Positions 1 to 7,381 are shown, counted from the first letter of the stretch. The stretch is DNA of 29,129 bases from a bacterium UBP6_UBA1196 (GCA_002310035.1 DBYC01000057.1:1-29129), one strand, 5' to 3'. Numbers and translations are program-made. The notes: generated by a model not told the origin, from the letters alone.

Positions 1-348
1 CTTGCAGGTATGACATCGCACGGCGCAATGGCGAAAGTTGAAGAAGGCCACGCAAAATTCGTAGCACTTTCCGCAATGCCTGCGTCTCAGTCGATTTACG
101 GATTTGCACTCATGATCATCCTTCAGGGCGCACTTAAAGCAGAAAACGATTTCGCGATCTTCGGAATCGGACTCGCTTGCGGCCTTGCATTCATGGTCAG
201 CGCGATTTTCCAGGGCAAAGCTTGCTCCAGCGCAATTCTCGCAGTTTCCAAGAAACCGTCTGTTTTCGGTATGAGCTTCGCGGCTCCCGGTATCGTTGAG
301 TCGTTCGCACTTTTCGCTCTCGTCGGCGGAATCATGATGGCTTCCTAG
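1..348 (+). CDS. atpK: V-type ATP synthase proteolipid subunit K, 5'-truncated by the window edge
   Basis: This is the membrane proteolipid (c-ring/K subunit) of a V/A-type ATPase, which carries ions through the membrane rotor. The reading frame is open from base 1, and the 115 visible codons cover the C-terminal part of a protein normally about 150 residues long. What can be seen is a Gly/Ala-rich hydrophobic hairpin pair with the ion-binding glutamate in the last helix (motif GIVESFALF, Glu codon at 298-300). The internal ATG at 10 is probably not the true start because the family needs an upstream helix. The stop is followed 22 bases later by a strong terminator, so this is the last gene of its transcript. 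The final 148 bases (201-348) recur at 1882-2029. Family assignment is secure; the ion specificity (H+ or Na+) cannot be decided. Confidence 0.93.
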   Translation, partial: LAGMTSHGAMAKVEEGHAKFVALSAMPASQSIYGFALMIILQGALKAENDFAIFGIGLACGLAFMVSAIFQGKACSSAILAVSKKPSVFGMSFAAPGIVESFALFALVGGIMMAS

Positions 349-370
349 CTGACTTGGGAATCGTTTTTGA

Positions 371-396
371 AGGGGGTCTTCGGACCCTCTTTTTTT
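371..396 (+). terminator. Rho-independent terminator of atpK
   Basis: An 8-bp stem (371-378 pairing with 383-390) encloses a TTCG tetraloop and is followed by a T run at 391-396. It has the same geometry as the terminator at 2056-2080 but a different sequence in the stem. Confidence 0.9.
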
Positions 397-568
397 GACC
401 TTGGAGCGCGTCTGTCCCGCGTGCTGAATTTGCCCTCTCAGCCGTTGCTTCGACAAGCTCAGCAATCGACAGCTCCCCCTGAGTGGGAGCCAAGTGAGTT
501 GGAAGTTTCACAAAACAAGATTCTGATTTTCCGAGAGATTTTCAATCAGCGGTTTGTAAATTTCATTG
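397..568. other. Gene-free spacer between the atpK terminator and the ATPase gene
   Basis: No convincing coding region is present. It contains a small inverted repeat (472-477 with 485-490) and a short self-complementary motif around 448-459 of a kind seen in dispersed intergenic repeats of many bacteria. The ORF running through here (367-585) has no ribosome binding site and no family signature. Confidence 0.5.
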
Positions 569-1765
569 TCAGGCAATTTCAATAAGCCATTGTGCGATAT
601 CGACGATTTTTATTCCTTCATAATCTGTCGTATCGTGACCTGTTCTCGCCAGTAAGAGTTTTGGATAGCCGTCCTTGATTTTGAGCAGAGGGCCTGTTTC
701 CCGTTTAAAAGTGCTTTCTTCCGAGATATTGTCCGAGACTTGAATATAGATTTTTTCATTTCTTCTGAGAGCGACAAAATCTATCTCCTTTTCGTAAAGC
801 ACTCCGGCATAGACTTCGTAACCGCGGCGCATCAGCTCTATGGCCACAATATTTTCAATAACTCTGCCGTAATCCATGTTTTTGATTCCGAGTTTTGCAT
901 AGCGGAAAGTGTGGTCGCTGAGATAATATTTTTCGTTCGAAGCGAGATATTTTTTGCCGCGGATATCATATCTTCTTACCTTGTAAAACGCGAAGGCATT
1001 GCATAAATACTGCAGATACGACGCAACTGTCTTATGATTTATATTCTCTTTTTTTCCAGTAAGAGTATCGGCTATATTTCTGGCTGATGAGAGATTTGAC
1101 ACATTGTCCATAAGATAATCCGCAATTTTATTGAGCAGCACGGTGCTTCTTATCTTGTACTTCTGCCTTATGTCGCGAACGATCAGAGTGTCAAAAATTT
1201 CAGCGACATAATCATATTTGTCTCTATGATTGTCGTAAAGATATGAACCTGACATTCCACCTTCAGTCAGAAACCGGTCAAATGCTGAACGCAAGTCATT
1301 GATTTCATAGTATTTTACAAATTCAGCAAAAGAAAACGGAAACACCTTTATCTCGAAAGTGCGTCCTGTAAAAAGTGTTGCGAGATCAGAACTCAGCAGA
1401 AATGCATTAGACCCTGTAATGTAAATGTCATATTGCTCCGACGCATGAAGCCAGTTTACAGCTTTTTCAAATCCGTCACACATCTGGATCTCATCGATCA
1501 TAACGAAATTGTCTTTTCCTTCCGCATACTTGCTGCGTATGTAATCGTATAAATTCCGATAATTCAGCAGATGATCATATTCGGGCAAATTGTAATTGAT
1601 GTGAATAATGTTCGCATCCGGATTACGCATCTGAATCTGATGTATAAAATCTTCAAGAAGTTTCGATTTTCCGCTTCGCCTGATGCCGACAATAACCTTT
1701 ATATCCGGTGTTCCTACAACTCCGAACAGCTTGTTCAGATAAAAATCCCGGTTTATCAATTTCAT
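569..1765 (-). CDS. AAA_14/DUF4143 family P-loop ATPase
   Basis: A 398-residue protein of the widespread AAA_14 plus DUF4143 family, whose cellular role is largely unknown. Members are scattered, often in multiple copies, and frequently sit in accessory DNA. Walker A is G27-S34 (GIRRSGKS), Walker B ends in D91-E92 (FVMIDEIQ), and a sensor-like ITGSN follows near residue 117. The C-terminal half matches DUF4143, including the late EKEIDFVA motif typical of its nuclease-like fold; the usual catalytic lysine after it is replaced (IYIQVS), so nuclease activity is doubtful. The start at 1765 is supported by an AGGAGGTGA ribosome binding site directly upstream. The gene stands alone on the minus strand between the two copies of the atpK 3' end, which marks it as inserted cargo. 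Length is normal and nothing is truncated. Confidence 0.93.
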   Translation of the reverse strand: MKLINRDFYLNKLFGVVGTPDIKVIVGIRRSGKSKLLEDFIHQIQMRNPDANIIHINYNLPEYDHLLNYRNLYDYIRSKYAEGKDNFVMIDEIQMCDGFEKAVNWLHASEQYDIYITGSNAFLLSSDLATLFTGRTFEIKVFPFSFAEFVKYYEINDLRSAFDRFLTEGGMSGSYLYDNHRDKYDYVAEIFDTLIVRDIRQKYKIRSTVLLNKIADYLMDNVSNLSSARNIADTLTGKKENINHKTVASYLQYLCNAFAFYKVRRYDIRGKKYLASNEKYYLSDHTFRYAKLGIKNMDYGRVIENIVAIELMRRGYEVYAGVLYEKEIDFVALRRNEKIYIQVSDNISEESTFKRETGPLLKIKDGYPKLLLARTGHDTTDYEGIKIVDIAQWLIEIA

Positions 1766-1786
1766 GACTCACCTCCTATTCATCAC

Positions 1787-1815
1787 ATAATATTAAACTT
1801 ATTTCCCATTTTCAA
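1787..1815 (-). promoter_or_regulatory. Candidate promoter of the AAA_14/DUF4143 gene
   Basis: Read on the minus strand, a TTGAAA -35 box (complement of 1810-1815) and a TATTAT -10 box (complement of 1787-1792) are separated by 17 bases, about 22 bases upstream of the gene's start codon. The match is good but unproven. Confidence 0.55.
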
Positions 1816-1838
1816 TATTTTTTTGATTTTGGGAAATA
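1800..1838. promoter_or_regulatory. Interrupted inverted repeat overlapping the ATPase promoter, possible operator
   Basis: TATTTCCCA at 1800-1808 is matched by TGGGAAATA at 1830-1838. The symmetry continues inward with TCAA/TTGA after three mismatched bases. The left arm lies inside the -35/-10 spacer of the candidate minus-strand promoter, a typical repressor position. It is not followed by a run suited to a plus-strand terminator. Confidence 0.4.
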
Positions 1839-1881
1839 TACATCGTTTAGTCCTTTATTTTTCAACATTTTGCCAAGAAAT

Positions 1882-2029
1882 CGCAATTTTCCAGGGCAAA
1901 GCCTGCTCCAGCGCAATCCTTGCAGTTTCCAAGAAACCATCCGTTTTCGGTATGAGCTTCGCGGCACCCGGCATCGTTGAGTCGTTCGCACTTTTCGCTC
2001 TCGTCGGCGGGATCATGATGACCGGCTAA
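1882..2029 (+). pseudogene. atpK': Second copy of the atpK 3' end (last 47 codons), 5'-truncated
   Basis: This fragment encodes the same C-terminal 45 residues of the V-ATPase proteolipid as 1-348, then Thr-Gly instead of Ala-Ser before the stop. It has no start codon or ribosome binding site of its own, and homology ends abruptly near 1882, so it cannot make a functional subunit. All eight internal differences within shared codons are synonymous, and its terminator differs by compensated stem changes. It therefore looks like the end of a once-functional, diverged atpK allele rather than a locally decaying duplicate. Either this is the original gene end displaced by an insertion that supplied a new one, or it arrived with foreign DNA. 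Confidence 0.88.
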
Positions 2030-2055
2030 CCGGAAAGATCTGATTTTGTTTCAGA

Positions 2056-2080
2056 AGGGGGCCTTAGGGCCCTCTTTTTT
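2056..2080 (+). terminator. Rho-independent terminator behind the second atpK 3' end
   Basis: An 8-bp stem (2056-2063 with 2068-2075), TTAG loop and T run. Compared with 371-396, the seventh stem pair is C-G instead of T-A, a compensatory change that keeps the fold. Confidence 0.88.
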
Positions 2081-2146
2081 ATTTTGATTTCCTTTTTTCT
2101 TTGTGTATTGATGGTGTGGCTTCTTAGAATTGGTGAAATTCTCGGA

Positions 2147-3148
2147 TCAAATAGTGGATTCTACAATATTGTCGAGAAAGCGTAGTAAATATGGTAAATT
2201 TTTTTCTATAAACATAAAATCCTTAGACCTAAACAATCTATGCATTATTGGATGGCTGGAAGTGAAGTCAATCATTTCTTTAAAGTTACGTATGGCAATC
2301 GCTTTTTCTTTGGAATTTTTACTGTTTTTTAAAGTGTCTATTAGCTCTTTACCCATATCATAGATCCATGGAAAATCCTCTTTGAAGAGACTTAGCGCAA
2401 TCAAAAAGCCATATGAATTATGACGAGCAAAGTCAAAGTGCATTAGCTCGTCTAAAAAGAAAGGATCAAGAAGTATTCTTTTTCTCTGCTCATAGGGTTT
2501 GTTTTGTTTGTAAAACTCGTCAAGCGATTCTTTTACCAATAGTTCCATATCCTTGATTCGCAAAAGTTTTTGATTGTCTCCTGATAGTTCAAGTATTTCT
2601 TCTAACATTTTTTGTTGTGGTGAATGTTGTTTTTTCTCTACATTTGGGTCTTTTGTGTCCGAAGAAATACTGTTCAAGAGCTCTTTTAGCTTTTCTTCTA
2701 ATGTTGGATACAAACGATTAAAAGAATTATCAAGTAGATTATCGCTTATTCCATTTTGACCGCATACTTTGTTGAGTGTCTGAACCATTTTCTTGATCTC
2801 ATCTTCTTTAAACGTTGTTGCTTGGAATTGCAGAATTGGTCCTTGAAGTTCAGAAGGTTTAATATTAAAAAGAAATGGAATTACATAAGATTTATCCATT
2901 GCTTTTGATAGTGCACCTGCTTCGAAACAAAGCCAAGGTTCCGTAAGGTTATCTTTTGTAACACATAAAATTCCAAAATTTGAGTTGGCAAGCTCGTTAG
3001 CAATATCACTGCTCCACCTTGCACCTTTGTCCACATCTTCAGAAGATACATATGGCTCAATAGAATTAATAACGCATGGTAGCCACTCTCTCAGCTGCTG
3101 GGCAACTTTCAAACTTGTGTCTCCAGACCAACTAATGAATACTTTCAT
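2147..3148 (-). CDS. TIR-domain protein, probable NAD-cleaving defence effector
   Basis: A 333-residue protein whose first ~150 residues are a TIR/TIR_2-like domain. It opens with the strand motif KVFISWSG and carries the WxCxE signature (W72, C74, E76 in PWLCFEAGAL), where Glu76 is the expected catalytic residue of TIR NADases. Residues ~170-333 are predominantly helical with no family I recognise. Bacterial TIR proteins commonly act in anti-phage abortive infection by consuming NAD+ or making signal nucleotides; that role here is inference. I chose the ATG at 3148 because AAGGAGG precedes it. The longer frame from 3187 starts inside a palindrome and lacks a binding site. The gene is AT-rich relative to the rest of the window, stands alone with no recognised partner such as ThsA or a cyclase, and lies in the accessory island, all consistent with transfer. 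Confidence 0.85.
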   Translation of the reverse strand: MKVFISWSGDTSLKVAQQLREWLPCVINSIEPYVSSEDVDKGARWSSDIANELANSNFGILCVTKDNLTEPWLCFEAGALSKAMDKSYVIPFLFNIKPSELQGPILQFQATTFKEDEIKKMVQTLNKVCGQNGISDNLLDNSFNRLYPTLEEKLKELLNSISSDTKDPNVEKKQHSPQQKMLEEILELSGDNQKLLRIKDMELLVKESLDEFYKQNKPYEQRKRILLDPFFLDELMHFDFARHNSYGFLIALSLFKEDFPWIYDMGKELIDTLKNSKNSKEKAIAIRNFKEMIDFTSSHPIMHRLFRSKDFMFIEKNLPYLLRFLDNIVESTI

Positions 3149-3178
3149 GACTTTGACCTCCTTATTTTTTAAATACCG

Positions 3179-3194
3179 CACTTCCATGGAAGTG
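3179..3194. promoter_or_regulatory. Perfect 16-bp palindrome in the TIR gene leader, candidate operator
   Basis: CACTTCCATGGAAGTG is a perfect palindrome lying between the candidate -10 box and the ribosome binding site of the TIR gene, roughly +9 to +24 of its predicted transcript. This position suits a repressor site or an RNA hairpin. Confidence 0.5.
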
Positions 3195-3209
3195 AAATCA
3201 AGCGCAGCG

Positions 3210-3237
3210 ATTATAAATTTTCCACAAATAGTTCAAG
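3210..3237 (-). promoter_or_regulatory. Candidate promoter of the TIR gene
   Basis: On the minus strand, CTTGAA (complement of 3232-3237), a 16-base spacer and a consensus TATAAT (complement of 3210-3215). It sits about 60 bases upstream of the chosen start codon. Confidence 0.6.
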
Positions 3238-3244
3238 TTTTGTC

Positions 3245-3706
3245 TCAGTGTTTCCGGAATCCTTTCTTCTTGTCGACAAGGTGGGTGTAAAGAGTTCTTT
3301 TTATCTTTTTGGTCGAAGTTTTCTGGAATTCTTCGGGATGGATTCTGATTTTCGAAACTTTTGCGTATGCCGGAAGCGTTTCGTTAAGTTCGGCGCGGTT
3401 CTGCTGCATGATTTCGGCAAGCTGCTCTTCCGTGACGTTTTCAGCTTTCATCTTGTCGTAATCGGGGTAGACGAAGGCGACCAGTTTTCCTTTGCCGGCA
3501 TCGAGAACGAGCGATTCGGAAACGAAAGGCATATAGTTGATCTTGAGTTCGATCTCTTCGGGATAGATGTTCTGCCCTGAAGCTGAAAGAATCATGTTTT
3601 TCAGTCTGCCGCAGATGAAGAGGAATCTGTCTTTGTCGATTCTGCCCAGATCACCGGTGTGGAGCCATCCTTCGCTGTCAAGGACTTCCGCGATTTCAAC
3701 ACCGCG
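3245..3706 (-). pseudogene. C-terminal remnant of an AMP-forming long-chain acyl-CoA synthetase
   Basis: The frame, open from just after an in-frame TAA at 3707-3709, encodes 153 residues that match the C-terminal quarter of the ANL superfamily, closest in style to long-chain fatty-acid CoA ligases. Visible are the A7 motif (GWLHTGDLGRID), the hinge/A8 motif (GRLKNMILSASG then NIYPEEIE) and the A10 region with its catalytic lysine (KTSTKKIKR). The whole AMP-binding N-terminal domain (~400-450 residues) is missing upstream, where the sequence turns into unrelated AT-rich DNA. The ATG at 3595 lies inside a conserved motif and has no ribosome binding site, so a 116-residue gene call there would be an artefact. 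The fragment marks a deletion or recombination junction near 3707. Confidence 0.88.
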
Positions 3707-3907
3707 TTAAATCACGAATAAACCGCCCTCACTAGTCCTCTTTCCAAACAAGAAATACTTAATTTTATTGGATGATTTTTCAAAACGAGATTTCTAATTC
3801 GACCGTCATGGCGGTCAATTTGCCTATTGCCTATTATTTCTCGTAGTGTCAGAGATTTCCACAAATCCACAAACAAATTTTTCAAAATTAGATTTTTATT
3901 GACTTAA
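3707..3907. other. AT-rich junction spacer between two gene remnants
   Basis: No gene is seen. A short inverted repeat (GACCG at 3801-3805 with CGGTC at 3812-3816) and a weak promoter-like pair (TTGACT 3899-3904, TAAAAA 3921-3926) are present. Both flanking coding remnants have lost their 5' ends here. Confidence 0.45.
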
Positions 3908-4315
3908 CAAAAACTATCGCTAAAAAAAATATTGGTTTTGACTGGCAAAGACAAAGAAAGCCTTAGGCATAAGTTTGACACCTATTTCAAAGGAGACGGA
4001 AATGAGTGCGCTGAAACCACAAACCATCAAGGAAATTCAAAACCGCAAGGGTTACCAGAAAAGTTACCAGAAAAACGTCAGAGATTAATAGACGACATCA
4101 TAGAAAAAGCCAAGTTGAATGGCGCAAAACTGAGTGAAAATAAAATCAAGATACTGCGTTTAATCACAGACGATCCTTACATTTCCAGATCGGATATAGC
4201 GAAAGAAACAGGACTCAGCGAAACATCGGTTTATCGCAATATTGAAGCAATGCGAGGCAAATATCTCCGCCGTGTCGGACCGGACAAAGGCGGATTTTGG
4301 GAGATTATAATATAA
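3908..4315 (+). pseudogene. C-terminal winged-helix remnant of an AlbA_2/AAA_4-type ATP-binding regulator
   Basis: The open frame (TTG candidates at 3932 and 3938, none with a ribosome binding site) encodes about 130 residues. The last ~65 form a winged helix-turn-helix: KILRLITDDPYISRSDIAKE, then TSVYRNIEAM and the ending RRVGPDKGGFWEII. That ending, together with the repeated LPEK motif before it, is typical of the C-terminus of AlbA_2/HATPase_c_4 (RecG-like, Schlafen-related) proteins of 400-550 residues. The N-terminal AlbA_2 and ATP-binding parts are absent, so I regard it as 5'-truncated. A short stand-alone DNA-binding protein cannot be excluded. Confidence 0.55.
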
Positions 4316-4561
4316 TTTGAAGACAATTACGGATTGGATAATCAAATCTTTTCAAAAATTGAGTAAATATCTTGATTTCCCTCACATTCCCTTTTTGATA
4401 TGTCGAAGACGGAACACCACGCTGGGCCATTCCCTTCGGCAAGGCTTATGGAATCTTGCCGTTTCGGTCACCCGTTCCCATATGTTTTATTGGAAAAAAC
4501 TTTCAAATATCCCGCAAAAATGCTAAATAGCGTTCCCGTTGCTGTTTTTTAGGAGAAAAAC
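4316..4561. other. Intergenic region upstream of gltA with hairpin and weak promoter
   Basis: No credible gene: the 69-codon ORF at 4317-4526 has no family signature. CGGCAAG at 4437-4443 and CTTGCCG at 4455-4461 form a 7-bp stem. A possible gltA promoter is TTTCAA (4501-4506), 17 bases, TAAATA (4524-4529) preceded by TG (4521-4522), which would start transcription near 4536. Confidence 0.4.
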
Positions 4562-5962
4562 ATGAAACCGGCAGACAAAATCAAAATTCCGGCTCAGATA
4601 ATGCCGACGCTCGATCCGGGCTTCAGAAAGCATACTTTCGACGAGGTCCCGGTCGGTTACGGCGAGGATTCGGCAATTCTCGAGGCATGGCGGTGCCTGA
4701 ACTGCAAAAATCCGCCGTGTGTCAAGGACTGCCCGGTAAACATTGACATTCCGAAGGTCATGGCGCTCACTGCAGAAAGGCGTTTCGTCGAGGCACTGCA
4801 GGTCATTCGTCATGACAATTCACTTCCGGCGGTCTGCGGAAGAGTCTGTCCTCAGGAAAGCCAGTGTCAGAAAAACTGCACGATGGGGAAAGTCAATTCG
4901 CCTGTATCTATCGGAAATATCGAGCGATTTCTCGCCGACAACTTCTCGAACGAACTGCCTCGGCCGGAAATCGATTCTTCAAGCGGGAAAAAAATCGCGA
5001 TCGCCGGAAGCGGTCCCGGCGGGCTTTCCTGTGCATACCAGTCGGCTCTGTACGGCCATAAAGTGACAGTCTTCGAGGCTCTGCACGAACCGGGCGGAGT
5101 TCTTGCCTACGGAATTCCGGCGTTCAGGCTGCCGCGCAAAATAGTAGCCGAGGAGATCAAGATTTTGAAGCAGTACGGTGTCGAATTCAGAATGAACACG
5201 ATCATCGGCAAAACGATTTCTGTCGACGAAATCCTCGATGAATTTGATGCATTATACATAGGAACAGGTGCAGGCGTGCCGTTTTTCCCAGAGATACCCG
5301 GCGAAGATCTTCCCGGAGTCTACTCGGCAAACGAATACCTGACCCGCGCAAATCTGATGCATGCAGGAAAACTGTGGAGCAAAACTCCGATCTCGGTCGG
5401 TAAAACGACGATCGTCGTCGGCGGCGGAAATGTCGCGATGGATGCGGCGAGAACTGCTTTGCGTCTTGGAAGCGAACGCGTCATCGTGGCTTACCGCAGG
5501 CTCGAGGCCGACATGCCGGTGCGCCGTGAGGAGCTTGTCCATGCCAGGGAAGAAGGGATCGAAACGATGTTCCTGATTTCGCCGGTCGAGATCGTCGAAG
5601 GCGACAACGGACGCGCCAAATCGACGATTTTCAAGAAAATGCGGGCGGAAAACGACCCTGAAGGCGGCAGAAGCAGAATTTTTGAAACAGACGAAACTGT
5701 CGAAATAGATAGCGAAGTAGTCATTTTCGCGACAGGAACAAGCCCCAACCCGACTCTGACGAGCAACTGCAAAGAACTTGAACTCAATAAAAAAGGCTGC
5801 ATCGTCGTCAATCCGGCAACCTGTGCCACAAACATTCCGCGCGTTTATGCCGGCGGTGATGCAGTAAGCGGTGCATCGACTGTCATTCTTGCGATGGCGA
5901 ACGGCAAAACCGCGGCAAACGCGATAAACGAAATGTTGAAAAAACCGGACGGTCAAAGATGA
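4562..5962 (+). CDS. gltA: NADPH-dependent glutamate synthase, GltA/NfnL-type flavoprotein
   Basis: A 466-residue cytoplasmic FAD/NAD(P)H oxidoreductase of the glutamate synthase small-subunit family. Two N-terminal cysteine clusters for Fe-S centres are visible: C45, C48, C53, C57 and C92, C96, C102, C106. The FAD Rossmann motif follows (G149, GSGPGG), then the NADPH-binding motif (G287, GGGNVAMDAA) and the C-terminal FAD motif (G431-G432-D433). Full length and intact; an AGGAG binding site precedes the ATG. In anaerobes such single-gene homologues are annotated homotetrameric NADPH-glutamate synthase, but close relatives form the large subunit of the bifurcating transhydrogenase NfnAB. No nfnA partner (a ferredoxin-NADP reductase-like gene) is adjacent, so GltA is the better label, with the exact reaction uncertain. 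Its stop overlaps the start of the next lipoprotein gene (ATGA), implying co-translation with a transporter set. Confidence 0.92.
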   Translation: MKPADKIKIPAQIMPTLDPGFRKHTFDEVPVGYGEDSAILEAWRCLNCKNPPCVKDCPVNIDIPKVMALTAERRFVEALQVIRHDNSLPAVCGRVCPQESQCQKNCTMGKVNSPVSIGNIERFLADNFSNELPRPEIDSSSGKKIAIAGSGPGGLSCAYQSALYGHKVTVFEALHEPGGVLAYGIPAFRLPRKIVAEEIKILKQYGVEFRMNTIIGKTISVDEILDEFDALYIGTGAGVPFFPEIPGEDLPGVYSANEYLTRANLMHAGKLWSKTPISVGKTTIVVGGGNVAMDAARTALRLGSERVIVAYRRLEADMPVRREELVHAREEGIETMFLISPVEIVEGDNGRAKSTIFKKMRAENDPEGGRSRIFETDETVEIDSEVVIFATGTSPNPTLTSNCKELELNKKGCIVVNPATCATNIPRVYAGGDAVSGASTVILAMANGKTAANAINEMLKKPDGQR

Positions 5963-6699
5963 AAAATTTTTTCACAATACTTTTTTCCTTTGTATTTTTA
6001 ACGACTTGCATGATTTCTTGTTCAAAAGACGAGCCTGCAGAAAAACAGGTTTCCAAAGCAAGAACGACTCTGCCGCCGCAGCTTAAACCAAAAAATCAGA
6101 TCCAGGAAAAAGCTCCGGAAGAGCCAGAAAAAACGCCTGATGAAAAAATGAAAGAGGCAAACGCATCGGTTGCCGACAGCTTCCGCGAGCACGGCAGAGG
6201 CTCGGTTCTGCACCATTCCGACAAACTCAACCGCAACGAAATGACGCACGGAAAATACAAAATCAACGAGCCCGATTATGACATGCCGCCGCGGCCGGTC
6301 GAGTTCAAAAGCCTAAAAAAGGTCTATACCTACTTTAGATTAAAGGAAAAACTGCCTGAAGAAGTTCTTGACGCGATGAACGGCTCGATCGTCGTGATGG
6401 TCGGTGCAGTTATGCCGTTCGACAAAATTCCGGAAAACGGAAAGTTCTCCTCTTTCTGGCTTTCGAATCCGGCGATCGTCCTCAAAGGCTGCGTTTTCTG
6501 CAACCCTCCGACACTCGGCGACATCGTATACACCTACAAGGATGCCGGCGAAAAACCGTTCGAGTTTGACCGGGAAAAACTTTTCAAACAGGTCCTTCTC
6601 GTCAAAGTGACTGGGCGTTTTTTCTTCGGCCCCGAAACAATAAACGGGCAGACTTTTCTCAACAGCATACTTGTAAAAGACATAGAAATTCTGAATTAA
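5959..6699 (+). CDS. Lipoprotein resembling DUF3299 proteins, partner of the following ABC transporter
   Basis: A 246-residue secreted lipoprotein with a hydrophobic signal and lipobox MISC (lipidated Cys21). Residues ~25-60 are a Lys/Glu/Pro-rich linker. Residues ~112-246 form one domain, with MVGAVMPF and then KGCVFCNPPTLGDIVY, where C178 and C181 make a CxxC pair. The pattern of a hydrophobic strand, a Cys-containing Pro-rich loop and a following IVY strand resembles DUF3299 lipoproteins, which to my knowledge often neighbour MacB-like permeases; this match is by eye. It overlaps gltA by 4 bp and ends one base before the ATPase gene. A role as a periplasmic metal-binding or cargo-accepting component is inferred from the His-rich permease downstream. 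Confidence 0.7.
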   Translation: MKNFFTILFSFVFLTTCMISCSKDEPAEKQVSKARTTLPPQLKPKNQIQEKAPEEPEKTPDEKMKEANASVADSFREHGRGSVLHHSDKLNRNEMTHGKYKINEPDYDMPPRPVEFKSLKKVYTYFRLKEKLPEEVLDAMNGSIVVMVGAVMPFDKIPENGKFSSFWLSNPAIVLKGCVFCNPPTLGDIVYTYKDAGEKPFEFDREKLFKQVLLVKVTGRFFFGPETINGQTFLNSILVKDIEILN

Positions 6700-6700
6700 A

Positions 6701-7381
6701 ATGGCAGGATCCGACACCGTTTCAGTTAAAAATCTGACAAAATCGTTCTTTGATCCAAACGGGAAAAAAGCAATAATTTTTGAAAATGTCACTTTCAACC
6801 TCCCTGCCGGAGCGGTCCTGCGTCTTTCAGGGGCAAGCGGAAGCGGCAAAACTACTTTCATGAATGTTCTGTCGGCTCTGACAAAGCCCGATTCCGGTTC
6901 GGTTTTCTTCGGAGGAACTGATGTCACTCGTCTGAAAGAGGGTGAAAAAGACCGTTTCCGCGCCGAAAACATCGGATACATTTTCCAGACTTTCAATCTG
7001 CTCTCCCCTTTTTCGGTCATTGAAAATGTCTACGCACCGCTTGCGTTTGCCGGAAGACTGCCGCAGGATTTCAAAGAAAAAGCGCTGATTTCATTACAAA
7101 AAGTAGGGATGGAAAGTTTCGCCGCACAAAAACCGTATCATCTTTCCGTAGGTCAGAAACAGCGCGTCGCGATCGCGAGAGTCCTTTTTGCCGACCCGAA
7201 AATAATTCTTGCGGACGAACCGACTGCCAGCCTTGACAAAAACTCGTCGGAACTTGTCAAAAACACCCTTCTCAAACTCAATAAAAACGGAACGACTCTC
7301 GTTCTGACTTCGCACGACCCGATTTTTGACGACATCCGCCCCGACATTGATTTCAATCTGGAAACGGGGGCGCTGTCATGA
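6701..7381 (+). CDS. LolD/MacB-type ABC transporter ATP-binding protein
   Basis: A 226-residue nucleotide-binding subunit that powers the permease encoded next. Walker A spans G44-T51 (GASGSGKT), the Q-loop is in YIFQTFNLL, the signature is LSVGQ at 148-152, Walker B ends in D172-E173 (IILADEPTASLD) and the switch histidine is H205 (TSHD). Sequence and length fit the LolD/FtsE/MacB-N group, which performs mechanotransmission rather than classic substrate import. The ATG lies one base after the lipoprotein stop without a clear binding site, so translation is probably coupled. It overlaps the permease start by 4 bp (ATGA). Confidence 0.95.
   Translation: MAGSDTVSVKNLTKSFFDPNGKKAIIFENVTFNLPAGAVLRLSGASGSGKTTFMNVLSALTKPDSGSVFFGGTDVTRLKEGEKDRFRAENIGYIFQTFNLLSPFSVIENVYAPLAFAGRLPQDFKEKALISLQKVGMESFAAQKPYHLSVGQKQRVAIARVLFADPKIILADEPTASLDKNSSELVKNTLLKLNKNGTTLVLTSHDPIFDDIRPDIDFNLETGALS

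Larger units (their letters stand above)
201..2080 (+). repeat. Imperfect long direct repeat: atpK 3' end plus terminator duplicated 1681 bp apart
   Basis: Bases 201-348 and 1882-2029 align without a gap at a constant offset of 1681, with 14 mismatches that I count by eye. Eight of the internal mismatches inside shared codons are all synonymous, and five of the others fall in the last two codons and the stop. Each copy is followed by its own terminator of the same shape. The unit between them contains one gene, the AAA_14/DUF4143 ATPase. No recombinase gene is seen between the copies. Confidence 0.9.

Noticed and set aside
4317..4526. 69-codon ORF before gltA
   Set aside because: No ribosome binding site, no recognisable motif, and it spans the hairpin and the candidate gltA promoter.
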